64,000 bases of DNA from Avena insularis. Taxonomy: Eukaryota; Streptophyta; Magnoliopsida; Poales; Poaceae. Of this stretch, positions 48,587 through 60,095 are shown piece after piece. Where the stretch lies: NCBI GenBank assembly GCA_023614405.1, contig CM042685.1:85364684-85428683 (forward strand). The letters are read 5' to 3'. The notes under the pieces are model-generated. The model saw only the letters and a list, made by a program, of their open reading frames with translations. It was not told the DNA's origin and searched no databases. Made by a program: the position numbers and the translations under genes. Every line of letters begins with the position of its first letter. Position 1 is the first letter of the stretch.

Positions 48587-49905
48587 TGATCTACAATAGA
48601 AACATGCAAATAACTAAGCCATGTAACCATGAAAGAGTAAAACGTATTAAACAATTTAATAGCAAGTCGACTATTGATACTAAGTTGTTCAAGATCCACA
48701 ATTAACAAGTCGACTAGTGAGCTCTAGCATCACTACTAGAAGACAAGTTAAATAGGTAAGCAACTCTTGCTAATCATATCACATATGACTCTTGTTGTTG
48801 GGTGACATCTCTATGTCTAAACTCGGCGCCCAACCTTTATGCCCCAAGGTCCTTAACTGTTAAGATGACATGTCAAGCTCACCAACCATTATGTGTGTAG
48901 GTATCCGATACAAACCCATCCAACCAAGGAAAACCATGGCACCCTAATTTCATAGGCCCACCAACGATTGCACAAGGCATAGGATGGTGCAAGGTTTGGT
49001 TGGGAGGGCATGGTTTAACTTAAACTTTGTGAGGGATCGTTCTACTTCTATCATCTAAGCTGCATAGTAGTAAAATGCATAAGAATAACATTCATATAGA
49101 TGTGACACAGTATGGCCCATTTTTTCATGGTGATCTCCATCGCCATAGAACCTATCCACCATGATGATCTCCATCTTCATGTTCCATGTGAGTCATTCTC
49201 CAATTGATGAGTCCTCCAAGAAGTAACACAAGATATTGCTCCTAATAGGTAGTAATCAAAATTACATTGTATTGGGAACATCACAAGTTGGCACGCAGGC
49301 CATTACAATAATTGACAACACATTTGGCTCCAACCGTGTTACCGTATTCATGACACGCAGGTCAAGATAAAATATATGTATCACATGCATATATGGGCCA
49401 TATTGATCACATACATCGTGCAAAAACAAGATATGTATAGAATCACATTCTACCGGATCATGTGAAATCGCAGCACCTAGTTACCTTAACGAGAAACAAA
49501 AGGAGGGTCCAGGGGGTCTCCCCCTGCGGGGTTCGAAGGGGCAGCGCCCCTAGCGGTATTGTTCCTATTAAGGATTTTGATCGGCAAATCAAATTTACCA
49601 TAAACCAACTATTGTACCGATTGACCAAACTCCTTTGATCACGGTACATCGATTTTAGATCTAGGTTCTGATTCGATCAATTATGTTTATCTTCGCGTGA
49701 TTCAACATGATTTATGTGTCACTGTCTACCCTGATGGTGGAAACCGATCGGTAGGGGTAAGTTGTTTGACGACCTCAAAATCACGATCACGGAAAGCAAG
49801 ATCATAGATCAATCCTGAACCACCGCCATATAAACAACCACATCATTCATATCAATCTACATATCACCTTATGCAAAATTCCCGAACCTATAACTAAAAA
49901 ACATC
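48587..49905 (-). other. Copia untranslated leader
   Basis: 1.3 kb between the primer site and the gag ATG with no ORF of note. Contains the GC-rich paired hairpins at 49510-49554. The length is typical for BARE/Angela leaders. Confidence 0.8.
49510..49554 (-). other. Two GC-rich hairpins in the copia leader
   Basis: agggggtctccccct and aggggcagcgcccct each fold with 6-bp perfect arms and 3-base loops, separated by ~16 bases. Such palindromes in retroelement leaders serve genome dimerisation or packaging; that role here is inferred. Confidence 0.6.
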
Positions 49906-49918
49906 GGCTCCGATACCA
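49906..49918 (-). other. Copia primer binding site (tRNA-iMet, one change)
   Basis: Minus strand TGGTATCGGAGCC, differing from the perfect initiator tRNA complement at one position (G for A). It is next to the 5' LTR. Confidence 0.85.
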
Positions 49919-49919
49919 C

Positions 49920-51209
49920 TAAAGGGATACGGGTAGGCTACACTAGCGCAAATAAAAAAAATTCTACCGCGTAAACCAGGATTATTGTTGTCATAGATCT
50001 CGGGATTACCACTAGACGCACAGTTGCGAAACTTGATGAAGCACGTCGGGGCAATATAGATGTTCTATGTCTCCTCCTCGTCCTCGTCCCACGAGCAGCT
50101 CCCCTTGCGTGGCTTGTCCAAGTGCTACAAATGCATCACCTTCGAGGTATCCACATGTGCGGGGTGGAAGCGTCAGACGTCGGACTGCTAGGTCAGTGTG
50201 CAACATAGGCGTGAGGAATGGCGGATGGGTGGAATGCTTAACCCTGGTCAGCTCACCCCACCCTCTCTATATAGGCTTCCTTAGTGGGATTCTACATTAG
50301 CAGCCCATTAGTATCCTAAGCCTGGTCTAATTCGGATCAAATCCTCATTAGGATTCCATCCCCTTAAGTGTGTGACCCTATAGGTTCATATACGTATAGA
50401 CATGACACGAATACACTTATTCTATCAATAGTTGGTAGCAGCCTCTAGTAGACGTGCCATCTTCTAAACGCATATAAAGATCACTCGGACGAACCATCAC
50501 AATGTTTAGTACATGTATTTCCCTTTGCCTCATGATATTTGGTCTAGCTCCAAGCTGACCTCTCTTTCTCGATACTACGAGTCGGAATACCTTTACTAGG
50601 TTAACTCTTAACCTTCTGTAGAACGGCCATGCATTTCTAGATCCGATCACTCGAGGAGCCCAGAGTTATATCTCTCAAGTAGAGAGGGGCAAATCTTATC
50701 TTGATTGACCAATGCCTTACAGCATGCTTCAGGGCAAACCCGAAAGCTAACTTTATAACTACCCAGTTACGAAGCAGTGTCTGATAGCCCCAAAGTAGGT
50801 CGATCCACATCTCAAGTACATGCGACAATCTCAGGTCTAAGGAAAAAATGTACACGATGTGTAGAGAGAGCCGCAAGTATAATTTCTAGTCTCAAGTTGG
50901 GTCAATCCAACCCCATGTTCATAACATGTGTCCACATCATTGGTTTGATATCTCCATTTATATGACTTGCGAAACATAGTCATAAACCAATCGATGTGCT
51001 ACTCTAATATTCATGTTTGTCCTCACATGAACTCCGACTAGGAACAACTATTCGATAACCATACAATTAAAGATTTTCACAAACAATTCACATAATTGAC
51101 AATCAATACAAATTGCCTAATATGGATATTTAAGGAACATTACAATAACTCATGGATAAAAAACAAATATAATCATCTCTATGATTGCCTCTAGGGCATA
51201 TTTCCTTCA
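49920..51209 (-). repeat. 5' LTR of the copia element (complete)
   Basis: 1290 bp, opening TGAAGGAAATATGCCCTAGA on the minus strand. The matching TATA segment (ctatataggc, 50268-50277) appears in both LTRs. The inner end reads CCCTTTA here and CCCTTTG in the other LTR rather than ending in CA. Confidence 0.92.
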
Positions 51210-51920
51210 TAATCAAAGAGCACAACTCCGATTTCACGCATTGGTTCAATGGGATGCTCCTAGATAGTCTCTCCCAAACGGATTCAGCTTTTGCGGAGGA
51301 AAACATCATATTCGCCTTGTCGCAGGGACCGATGCACTTCCTGATGACCTATCAAGCGTATGGCAACAATGGTTACACATTATACATGAAGGAAAAGGAC
51401 AACAAGTGTGACTATCAGAACTCTGGGGTAACAACGTAATTTTACACCGATGATGACGTGAAGGAAAGATTCTATGGAAGGATCGAGGAGATATGGGAGC
51501 TCGACTCTTGTGGAGAAAAGGTGCCGATGTTCCGTGTTAGATGGGCCAAGATCATTGAAATATAAGATCGGCATTTGACAACCACGGTTGTACCAGAGGA
51601 CGCCAAATCCAAGGCTGCCGCTATGAAAGTGGATCAATGTTTTTTTATATCGACTCGACAAATCCTAGTCCGGTTGTCGTGAGGAGAGGAAAAAGAAACA
51701 TCATCGAAATGGATGGAGTGACTAACGAGCAAGACTTTGACCAGTATGGCGATCCAAAGATTTAAGATGACGATGACTACGATGAAGCACATATATCACA
51801 AGAAGAAAAAGGACAACCCTATCCAAAAAAAGTAGCATGTTCGAGAGAAGAAATGTGAAAGTGCCAGGGCTAAACTATTCAACAACAACAAAGAAGGGAA
51901 AGAAGATTGTAAAACCCTAG
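51210..51920 (+). pseudogene. TNPD-type CACTA transposase, C-terminal part
   Basis: Resumes after the copia insertion with FIIKEHNSDFTHWFNG, then MTYQAYGNNGYTLYMKEKD and CDYQNSGV (DUF4216-like region). In another frame it continues FYGRIEEIWELD and VPMFRVRWAK. It closes with NVKVPGLNYSTTTKKGKKIV and a TAG at 51918-51920, the usual C-terminus of Triticeae CACTA transposases. One or two frameshifts and a stop at ~51565 are present. Confidence 0.85.
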
Positions 51921-52330
51921 CTCTAAATCACGTGTGTTGTTTTATTAATGTATCACATTATTATTTTATTAGTTTCCTTATATTTTGAATCACTCTTGTA
52001 CCACTTTTCATATTTAACATACATTTATGCTTTATATTTAGAGAGAAAAGTATTTTATTATTTTCCTTTTACCTTGAATCAAACTTTTAACATTTAAAAG
52101 TATTTTTAAAATAAAAATCAGAAAAAGAAAAAATAGGGGGCACCCCAGGGTTCGAACGATGCATGGTGTGACTTCTTGCAAACACCAGGGTGAGTAGATG
52201 TTTCTTTCCACATATTGGGATTTTCCTTATTTGACTAGGGCGCTAGGTTAGGCGTGAAGCACTTTGGGATAGTGCGCCACGACTAAGGTACATGGCGTGG
52301 CGCATTTCGTGCTAGTGTGCCACGGAGATG
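51921..52330 (+). other. CACTA spacer with subterminal-like repeats
   Basis: AT-rich 3' flank of the transposase gene, then (52227-52330) degenerate units of the gtgcgccacg/cgtggcgca type, in both orientations. These match the motif repeated at the 3' end of the element (63700-63960). Confidence 0.65.
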
Positions 52331-52379
52331 TGGCCCTGCCTTTGACCGCGCGTTGGGCCCTTCTCTCTACTACACACTT

Positions 52380-52795
52380 CGTTCTTTGAGTCCAACCCCA
52401 ACCCTATCGCGCACGCCGACGCCATTGTCGCCACCGAGGTGGAGGAGATGCGCACATCAAGGAGGAGAAGGGCAGTGCCACGAAGAGGAGCCCAAGGAGG
52501 AGGCGGAGAAGGTCCCCAGGAGTTCGCCGCAGTGGTCACCGTCGTCAGTAGCTCGCCGTCCAGCCACGAAGGAGGAGGAGGAGCGCATATCAAGGAGGAG
52601 AAGGGCAGCGCCACCAGGAGGAGACCAAGGAGGAGGAGGAGAAGGTCTGCAGGAGCTCGCCGCGGCGGTCATCGTCGCCATGAGCTCGCCGCGGAAACTA
52701 TGGCCACCTCCCTCGCTTGCTTGACGTCAAGCCACCATCACCGCCCTCCTCTCGGTGAGCCTTATCTTTCCCCTCTCTCCCTCTGGCAGTAGCTA
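52380..52795 (+). other. GA-rich duplicated segment, possible first exon or leader of the second CACTA gene
   Basis: Two imperfect tandem copies of ~130 bp (about 52438-52570 and 52571-52700), sharing tcaaggaggagaagggcag and gctcgccg. Several frames stay open because of the gag/gga triplets, so no frame can be preferred. gtgagcc near 52755 could be a splice donor. It lies upstream of the gene at 61069, separated by AT-rich sequence and a retroelement. Confidence 0.4.
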
Positions 52796-53749
52796 AGTCT
52801 CTGCCTCGGTAATGGGTTCTAGGGTTTCTGTGGCTTCTAGAATATTCTAGTAGGTTCTAGGTCATTGAACAACCAACCAAGTTACAGAATAACCTGTATA
52901 TTGTTACTCCAAGGCTGGTTCTACGCCACTGATCGAAGCTTGCAATTATTTCCCTATTTCCCAATATTAGGATCCCACTAAATTTACTTATATCTAAACC
53001 AGCTTACAATTAAGTGACATAAGTAAACCTAATTAGGCTTTAGGATCTGACTAACAGGCTGGTTCTAGAATGCAATTAAGTGAATATTATTACAATCTTA
53101 TATATGATTGAACAAAAATTTATCAAGTGTATCACAGTAATAATTGAACAACATTCAAGGCCTTGTCGTTCAAGAGCTAATCAGAGCTGTTACATGTCCA
53201 TCCACTCCGAAACCAACTTATTTCGAGGCTTCATCTCAATCTTCGAGTGCGGTCCCGTTTTCCTTGATATTGTCATGGATCAGACACAATGTACCGTTCT
53301 TCCATATACTTTCCCTAGCAAATCTGGGAGAAGGGTAACGTGGGTACAGCATGATTTCTTACAAATTTTGCATTTTTGTTGTATTGTAGTGTGCCGTGTC
53401 ACTAATTAGTACAGAATCATAACTATTGTATATATGTACAGTCATAAATTTATACAGAATAAAGTTGCTCTTGGTTGAGCTGTATAAACTGCAGTGCTGC
53501 ATACTTTCCTGTCTTTTAAAATTGTTAATCAGTTGACAATGCTCTTTGTGGCCGAACTGGTTTGGGCATACTCGACCTGATATCAAATCAAAACAAAAGT
53601 TTGAGCACTAATATCGGTCACAATATATTTATAAATTCAATAAATATTATGCAACGTGAAATGAAACAGTAATTTTCTTACTCTACATACTTTTTGACAC
53701 CAATATTTTTATATTCTTCGCGGTCAGGCCCACAACAGTAGGCCACCGT
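52796..53749. other. Non-coding CACTA sequence, possibly intron
   Basis: AT-rich, with no domain or convincing ORF. Continuous with 60407 onward once the Reina-like element is removed. Could be a long intron of the second CACTA gene. Confidence 0.4.
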
Positions 53750-54059
53750 TGGTAGAATCAACTATCCTACCAGGTCTGGGTCGTAGGTTGCAGGGGTGGA
53801 TGGGAGGATGGTGACGGGCTTCGCACGGACGACGGCGAGACGGCGCCGTGGCCGCGCGGTTGGAGGACGCGGCGGTGGCGCAGGGAGAGGCGGCTAGGGT
53901 TTAGGACTCGGACTCCTGAGGATGTCGGCAACAAATATGTTTATTGCTTAATTCACAATATCTGATTACAACTCCTTATATAATGAAGATAAACTGGGCT
54001 AAGCCCCTAATTAGGCCCACTAATTGGTTTCTTCTGGCTATAGGTTATGCAGATCATCA
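53750..54059 (-). repeat. 3' LTR of the Reina-like element
   Basis: Collinear with 60096-60406. It starts (minus strand) TGATGATCTGCATAACC, shares the ccttatata TATA region, and ends GTTGATTCTACCA. Confidence 0.92.
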
Positions 54060-54074
54060 CATCTCTCCCCGTCT
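54060..54074 (-). other. Polypurine tract of the Reina-like element
   Basis: Minus strand gacggggagagatg directly before the 3' LTR. It overlaps the end of the chromodomain coding region. Confidence 0.75.
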
Positions 54075-54265
54075 GCGCAAACAGCTCGTCCTCGAGCTGG
54101 AAGTCTGGAAAATGCTGACGAAACTCCTGAAGTTGCTCCCACGTGGTGTCCTCTATCGGGAGACCCTCCCCCTGAATGAGAATGCGCCAAACGCCCCGGC
54201 TCTGCTGAGCCTTCAACACTTTCGCCGGAGCCGAAAGAAGACGTCCATCAAGGTGCCGGCGTCGC
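54075..54265 (-). pseudogene. pol: Chromodomain of the Reina-like integrase
   Basis: Minus-strand reading RGVWRILIQGEGLPIEDTTW then EQLQEFRQHFPDFQLEDELF, the standard C-terminus of this clade, in which the chromodomain targets integration. It is separated from the rest of integrase by the solo LTR. One aromatic-cage-type position (usually W in QWKG) reads G here. The frame also shifts relative to the upstream part. Confidence 0.85.
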
Positions 54266-55764
54266 TGTAGGGTTTGCAGCATAGAAAACAAAAATTTCCG
54301 TACGATAGGAACTATGTACCAAGATCTATCTACTAGATACAAACAACGGGCAGATGTATATCCGTAGAGAACATACCCTTGAAGACCGACAAAGCTTAAT
54401 GAGTTCGACTCGTGGTTGATGTAGACGATCTCTTGCCGATCTCAAGATCGAGAGGAAGTCCTAGCGCCACAAATCAGCAGCGCATCCGTGCTCGCACACA
54501 CGTCCGAGGCACCGAGCAACCTCCGCCTCCTCGCTCCAGCGATGCAGCGGAAGCACAACTCTTTCTTGTCGAATAGCCACCAGGAACATGTATCTCGCTA
54601 GTCCGAGACCATGGGGGATAAATTCTAGAGGGGGAGAGCGATCCTTAACGAGGAGGTGTTAGTGAGAAGCGAGGAGAGCGATCCACCAAATTTAATGCAA
54701 ACTCTCATTAAATAAAACTCTTTTATTTATTCAGAATTTTGTCAATTACTTTAATGACAAACATTCACATATAACCCCTTGCTAGAATTCTATTTCACAT
54801 GCATATCCTCTTTATGCAATTTCACCCAAAAACCTGTTTCGGTATCTAGTGAAATAAATTCCCGCGCTTGTTTATTCTTTCGGCATGAAACTTTTGCTCC
54901 AATTGGATGTCAGTGTCTCTTAAGTGTGTCACCCTATGGTTCGTGAATAATGCGGACATGATCGAGACCCCTCTCGGATCAATAATCAGAAGCGGGATCT
55001 GGAGAGCCATACTGACTCCCACACATTCAACGATGACTTTCTTGTGATCGTCGGAACCTTTTACGCTCGTATATTAATCCCTTTGTTTCGCGATATATTA
55101 CATGTCCGAGATTCGATCATCGGTATCTCCAAACCTAGTTTGATCTCGTTACTGACATGCACTCTTTTTTTGTTCCCGTGATATAGCATTCTAGTGATCA
55201 AATCACTTTCTTGCAAGCTAACCAATGTGATATCACCGAGAGGGCCCAGAGTATATCTATCCGTCATCGGGATGAACAAATTCCACTCTCAATCCATGGG
55301 CCTCAACATATAACTTTATTAGTCCTAAACCCATCTTTATAATCACCCTGTTACGGTGTGACGTTTGATGTTCTCAAGAAACTCTTCCGGTGTTAGTGAT
55401 TGACATGATCTCATGGTCTAAGGATTAGGATCACTTCATAAGTTGTTATAGAAATATAAACTCAATGAATTTGATCGTAATGCTATACTTCGGATGAATG
55501 TTCATCACACCATTACACTAATGTTGTGATCCCGTTATTAACAATATCCAATGTCTACGATCAGGAAACCTTGATCATCTTGTTAATCAACGAGCTAGTT
55601 TATGAGAGAGACATAACTAGGAACTTTCTGTTTGTCTATTAAACACACATGTATTAACGTTTCCGTATTAATACAATTATAGCATGAAAAATAAGCATCT
55701 ATCATATACTTGGAATACACATAATAAACACTTTATTATTGCCTCTCAGGACATATTCCCTTCA
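54266..55764 (-). mobile_element. Angela/WIS-like copia solo LTR inside the Reina-like element
   Basis: 1499 bp, starting on the minus strand TGAAGGGAATATGTCC and ending CTACA, with 5-mers gtcgc and ggcgc as neighbours (4 of 5 match). No internal region follows, so it is a solo LTR. It cuts the integrase between HDVFHVSLL and the chromodomain. Its start differs from the LTR of the copia element at 51209 at several positions, so it is a related but separate lineage. Confidence 0.85.
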
Positions 55765-55769
55765 GGCGC

Positions 55770-56894
55770 TGCCAGGGGTTCACCCCGAAAAGGCTACAAT
55801 AGGCTCACATGGAAGACGTCGTGGATGCGCGCACCGGTTGGCAGCTGTAGGCGATAGGCAACCTTGCCCACGCGTTCGAGCACCGGAAAAGGACCCTCGT
55901 AGTGAGGACCTAGCTTGCGCTTGGAACGTGGATCCAGGGACTGCGTGGTGTGGTGCAGGAGGCGCAGCCACACCCAGTGGCCCACCGCAAACTCCGCCTA
56001 ACGGTGGTTATTGTCGTAGTACTTCTTGGACAACTGTTGAGCTTGAAGAAGATGTTGGCGCACCTCTGCCAGAATCTCATCCCTGTCGCGAAGTAGGGCG
56101 CCGGTGGCCTCCTTTCGAGCCGTCTCGGGCTATTACGGCAGCATGGGTGGAGGAGGACGACCATAGACCACCTCAAAAGGGGTGGCGTGCAGAGTGGAGT
56201 GATCGGAGGTGTTGTAGCAGTACTCCGCCCACGAGAGCCAATCCACCCATGCCCGAGGACGACCACCTGTCACACAGTGCAAATACATAGCAATGACCTT
56301 GTTAACCACCTCTGATTAGCTGTCCGTCTGAGGGTGGAAGGCTGTACTCATGCGTAGCTTCACCCCCACCAACCGAAAGAGATCACGCCAAACATGACCC
56401 ATGAACACCGGATCACGGTCACTGGCGATCAAAGAGGGAAACCCGTGGAGGCAGACGATGCCATCAAAGAAATCCCGTGCCACGGAGGCGGCAATGTAAG
56501 GGTGGCCAAGCGCAATGAAGTGCACATACTTGGAGAAGCGATCGACCACCGTCAAGATGACAGACTTTCCGCCCACCTTGGGGAGACCCTCGATGAAGTC
56601 CATGGAGATATCTGCCCACACCTGGGACGGCACCTCTAGTGGATGTAACAAGCCTGCGGGCCGCAGTGTCTCTGTCTTGTTACGCTGGCACGTCACATAG
56701 GAGCGGACATAGTCGCGCACCAGCGCGAGGTCGCCAGGTATGTACAAATCAGCACGGAGATGGTGAAGGGTCTTTTTCATACCTGCTGAAGGAGCCAGTG
56801 CTAACACCTGATTCCGTAGGTCGCCCTGGCTCGGCACAAAGAGTCGGCGCCCATACAGGAGCAGCCCGACCTCCAGGCGCCAAGGCTCCTCCAA
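55770..56894 (-). pseudogene. pol: Integrase of the Reina-like element
   Basis: Minus-strand reading: GMKKTLHHLRADLYIPG with the Cys of the finger in YVTCQRNKTE (its partner His/Cys partly lost), first Asp in ISMDFIEGLPKVGGK, second Asp in LIASDRDPVFMGHVWRDLF, and the Glu region after HPQTDS, where a stop (near 56315) falls. Further down are YCYNTSDHSTLHATPFEVVY, KRKLGPHYEGPFPVLERVG and HDVFHVSLL. Several stops and shifts show decay. Confidence 0.9.
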
Positions 56895-56909
56895 CTCGCC
56901 GGCCTCAGC

Positions 56910-57734
56910 TTACTGCCGCAGGATGTTGTCAATGAAGGAAAAAGAGGTCCCCAAGTGGATGCAGAAGGTCGTCCCCACGGGGACGGCGTTGTCCGCTGCT
57001 GGGTCGGCGTCGCGGCGGGACAATGTGTCAGCAACGGTGTTGAGGCATCCCAGTAGGTACTCGAAAGTGAAATCGAAGCCGAAGAGCTTGCTGATCCACT
57101 GGTGTTGCGGCCCGGTAGAGAGGCGTTGATCCATCAAGTACTTGAGGCTATAGTGATCCTTCCGGATGCGGAACGGCCGTCCCCATAAATATGGTTGCCA
57201 ATGGCATACAACTTGCACAAATATGATGAGCTCTCTCTCATAGGCGGCGAGCTTGTGGTGGCGAGCGGCAAAAGTCCCGCTGAAGAAGGTGAGCGGCCCG
57301 TCACCCTGATGAAGGATGGCAGCAAACCCGACGCCCGAGGCATTGCAGCACACCCCGAAAAGCTTGTCTAAGTCGGGCATCTGGAGGACTGGACCCGTGG
57401 TGAGGGCATGTTTGGGGGTATGGAATGCCCCAATCGCGTTCGCATCCCAAGAGAAAGCATCATGGCAAAGGAGGCGCGTCCGGGGCGCAGCGATGAGGCC
57501 GAAATCACAGATGAACTTTCGATAGTATCCGACGATGCCGAGGAAACCTCGGAGAGCCTGGGGTAACTCAGGTGTGGGCCACACCGCGACCGCCTCAACC
57601 TTGTCGGCATCCATGGCAACGCCGTTTGCTAACATCACGTCGCCAAGGTAAGGCACAGACGTTGTGCCGAACGAGCACTTCGAGCGCTTGAGGTGGAGAT
57701 GATGTGTTCGAAGCTCATTGAAGATGATGTCCAC
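56910..57734 (-). pseudogene. pol: RT thumb and RNase H of the Reina-like element
   Basis: Open for 274 codons: HLHLKRSKCSFGTTSVPYLG, LRGFLGIVGYYRKFICDFG and the RNase H part (GVCCNASGVGFAAILHQ, where the first Asp is Asn; LAAYERELIIFVQVVCHW; DHYSLKYLMDQRLSTGPQHQ; TVADTLSRR). The Asp-to-Asn change in the first RNase H motif would by itself abolish activity. Confidence 0.9.
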
Positions 57735-58140
57735 GTGCTATAGGTGATCCACCCAGGAAGCGTTGTAGATAAGAATGTCATCAAAGAAAACAAGCATAAA
57801 CCAACGCAAGTAGGGCTAGAGCACGTCGTTCATCAGTGCCTGGAATGTTGCCGGAGCATTGGAGATGCCTAAGGGCATGACAAAGAACTCGAATTGGCCG
57901 TGGTGGGTGCGGAAATCCGTCTTCATGACATTGTCCGGATGCATCCGCACCTGATGATAACCAGAGCGGAGGTCGTGCTTGGTGAAGAACCGTGACCTGA
58001 TGATAACCATCCAAGATCTCATCCACAACTGGAATAGGGAACTTGTCCTTCAATGTCTTGGAGTAGAGAGCACGATAGTCGATGCAGAAACGCCAAGAGC
58101 CATCGGTCTTACGCACGAGGAGATCTGAATGATGCCCTAA
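57735..58140 (-). pseudogene. pol: RT core of the Reina-like element
   Basis: [20 protein letters not shown] then [17 protein letters not shown]. After an indel, [20 protein letters not shown] and [17 protein letters not shown] appear in another frame, and [10 protein letters not shown] (catalytic DD, near 57765-57785) in a third. The residues GYHQV occur twice, suggesting a small local duplication or mispaired repair at the first break. Confidence 0.88.
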
Positions 58141-58748
58141 GCGAGCATGACCGAGCTCATCCTTCTGTGGCTAGGGGTAGCGGTACGGCCGTATGGCCAC
58201 ATGGGTTGTGTCCGGCAACAGGTGGATATGATGGTCACAGGGGCGAGCGGGCGGATGGCCCTACGACTCGTCAAAGAGGTCACAGTGTTGCTGCAGTAGG
58301 TCAGCCAGGAGGGGATGCCTCTCGTCGAGAAAAGCTGCCGTCATCTAGGGCTGAGGAGTTGTCATGTGGGCGCCTCCGACGCCCTCCCACAGGACACAAT
58401 GACCCTAGTGGCAAAAGATCAGTGTCAGTGCGTCGAAGTCCCAAAGGATGGGGCTTAGCGTGCGTAAGAAGTTGAGGACGAGGATCAAGTTGAAGACCCC
58501 AAGTCAATGCCGACGCAAGTGATGGAGGATCTCTTGTCACTGATGAGGATGGGGACCTGCCAAGCAATGCCCTGACAAGCAAGGCGATCCCCGTTAGCGA
58601 GTAGGTGCTCTCCGTTGATATTCACCGGCAGCAGCATGGTCTTCTCTATCCTGATGCCTGCGAGTGTGTGGAGGGAGACGATGAAGGCGTTGGCTTTGGT
58701 CGACCCTTGGGCAGCGGCGTCGGCCTCGTAGATGGTCGCGGCCTCGAT
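58141..58748 (-). pseudogene. Protease region of the Reina-like element, heavily damaged
   Basis: Lies between the gag knuckle and RT, where the aspartic protease belongs. No continuous frame or clear DTG/DSG motif can be read; short scraps only. Identity is by position. Confidence 0.5.
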
Positions 58749-60066
58749 CTACGCTGTGATGCCTTCAATGTAAGCGTCGTCGACGGTCTCCAAGTAGAAT
58801 AGGCGGGGGCACACATGGCCCGGTACGTAGGGCTTGTTGGACTTGAAGCACAACTCTTTACGGCGGCACTCGAGCTGTTCGGCCATGGTCATCCGACAGA
58901 AAGGCCGTGTTGTAGGCGCAGTGGAGGGCCCTGCAGGCTTCAGGGCCCGGTGTGCCTGGTCCAGTGGTGTCGGTGGATGGCAGGAGGGTGGCCGCACGCC
59001 TCTGGCCGAAAAATCCTACAACATGGCTAGCACGCGCTGCTCGAAGGCGCGTGAATAGTACATGGCCATCTGCAGGTCCTGGGGTTCCCGCAGCTCCACG
59101 TCGACGCGGATGTGATCCGGAAGGCCGCCTATGAACAGCTCTACGTGCTGGCAGGCCGTGACGCTGGGCGCATGGCACCCCACGGTGTGGAAATGGTTCG
59201 CGAAGTCCTGCATCGAGGAGGTGAAGGGTAAACGGCCCAACTCTGCCAATCGGCTCCCGCGTATCGGGGGACCGAAGCGTAGGAGGCAGAGGTCACGGAA
59301 TCGCTCCCACGGAGTCATGCCGCCTCGTCCTGCTCGAGGTCGTAATACCATGTCTGCGCGGCACCGTGGAGGTGATAGGAAGCTATCCAGGTGCGGTAAG
59401 ACGCCAGGATGTGTTGCCCCCGGAAAAACTAGTCACACTGGTTGAGCAAGTTGAGGGGGTCGACGGTGCCGTCGTAGATGGGGAATTCAAGCTTGGTGAA
59501 GCGAGGCGGCTGCTGACCGGAGGGAACGATGGAGTACGCCCTGTCATGACGGAGCAACGATAACGCTGGGGTCGAGTAGGTGGGCATCAGAGGGCCTCCC
59601 TGGAACAGGTGGTCATCAACTCTGGTGGAGGGTTCGGCGTAGCCCGCGAAGCCACCGAAGGGAGAGGTCGAGGGAGGCGCCGTTGGCTATAGCACGGTCG
59701 GCTGGCTCGGGGCCGTCGTGTTGACCAGCGCGGCGAGCCATGCCGGGAGAAGTGACGGCAACGGGGGAAACCTGATCGGCACCCCTTGGGTCGTCGCGGG
59801 AGGGGGGGCTGGTGCGGGGCGGCGGATGCGATGGTCGGACTGAGGTCACCGGACTGGGCGGCGGCCTGTAGGGGCTCGCGAGGAACGTGCGGATTCCTGC
59901 GACCGCCTGGGTGAGGTCGTGGATGGCTGACGTCAGCTATGCCGGGGTGAGTGAGATGGAGGGATCGAGTGACGGTGGAAGAAAGAGGCCCAGGGGTGCC
60001 CGACGCGGTCACCGCAGAGGTCATCGGCGATCCAGCGATGGTGGTGGTGGGCAGCGCGGACGACAT
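58749..60066 (-). pseudogene. gag: Gag of the Reina-like element
   Basis: Starts near 60066 (MSSALPTTTIAG), 30 bases after the LTR. A proline- and serine-rich N-terminal part (to ~59590) is followed by the gag core in other frames (NLLNQCD and AAQTWYYDLEQ near 59330-59470; TPWERFRDLCLLRFGPPIRG to GLPDHIRVDVELREPQDLQ at 59016-59351). The knuckle at 58749-58997 reads LCFKSNKPYVPGHVCPRLFY, with the second Cys changed to Ser. At least three breaks. Confidence 0.85.
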
Positions 60067-60077
60067 GATCGATCCAG

Positions 60078-60095
60078 AGAAATCTGATTCCAAAT
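60078..60095 (-). other. Degenerate primer binding site
   Basis: Minus strand TGGAATCAGATTTC next to the 5' LTR. It matches the tRNA-iMet site TGGTATCAGA at 9 of 10 positions. Confidence 0.6.

Larger units (their letters stand above)
31082..51209 (-). mobile_element. Angela/WIS/BARE-like Ty1-copia element, minus strand
   Basis: 5' LTR at right (49920-51209) and 3' LTR at left (31082-31797 plus 44059-44634), with target duplication taatc at 31077-31081 and 51210-51214. Removing one duplication rejoins the transposase reading (GEII then KEHNSDF), a strong check on the boundaries. Internal order on the minus strand is primer site, leader, gag, protease, integrase, RT, RNase H, polypurine tract, which is the copia order. 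Without the nested gypsy element it is about 7.9 kb, normal for this group. All domains carry stops or shifts. Confidence 0.93.

Noticed and set aside
55739..56290. 183-codon plus-strand ORF
   Set aside because: Antisense to the integrase of the Reina-like element.
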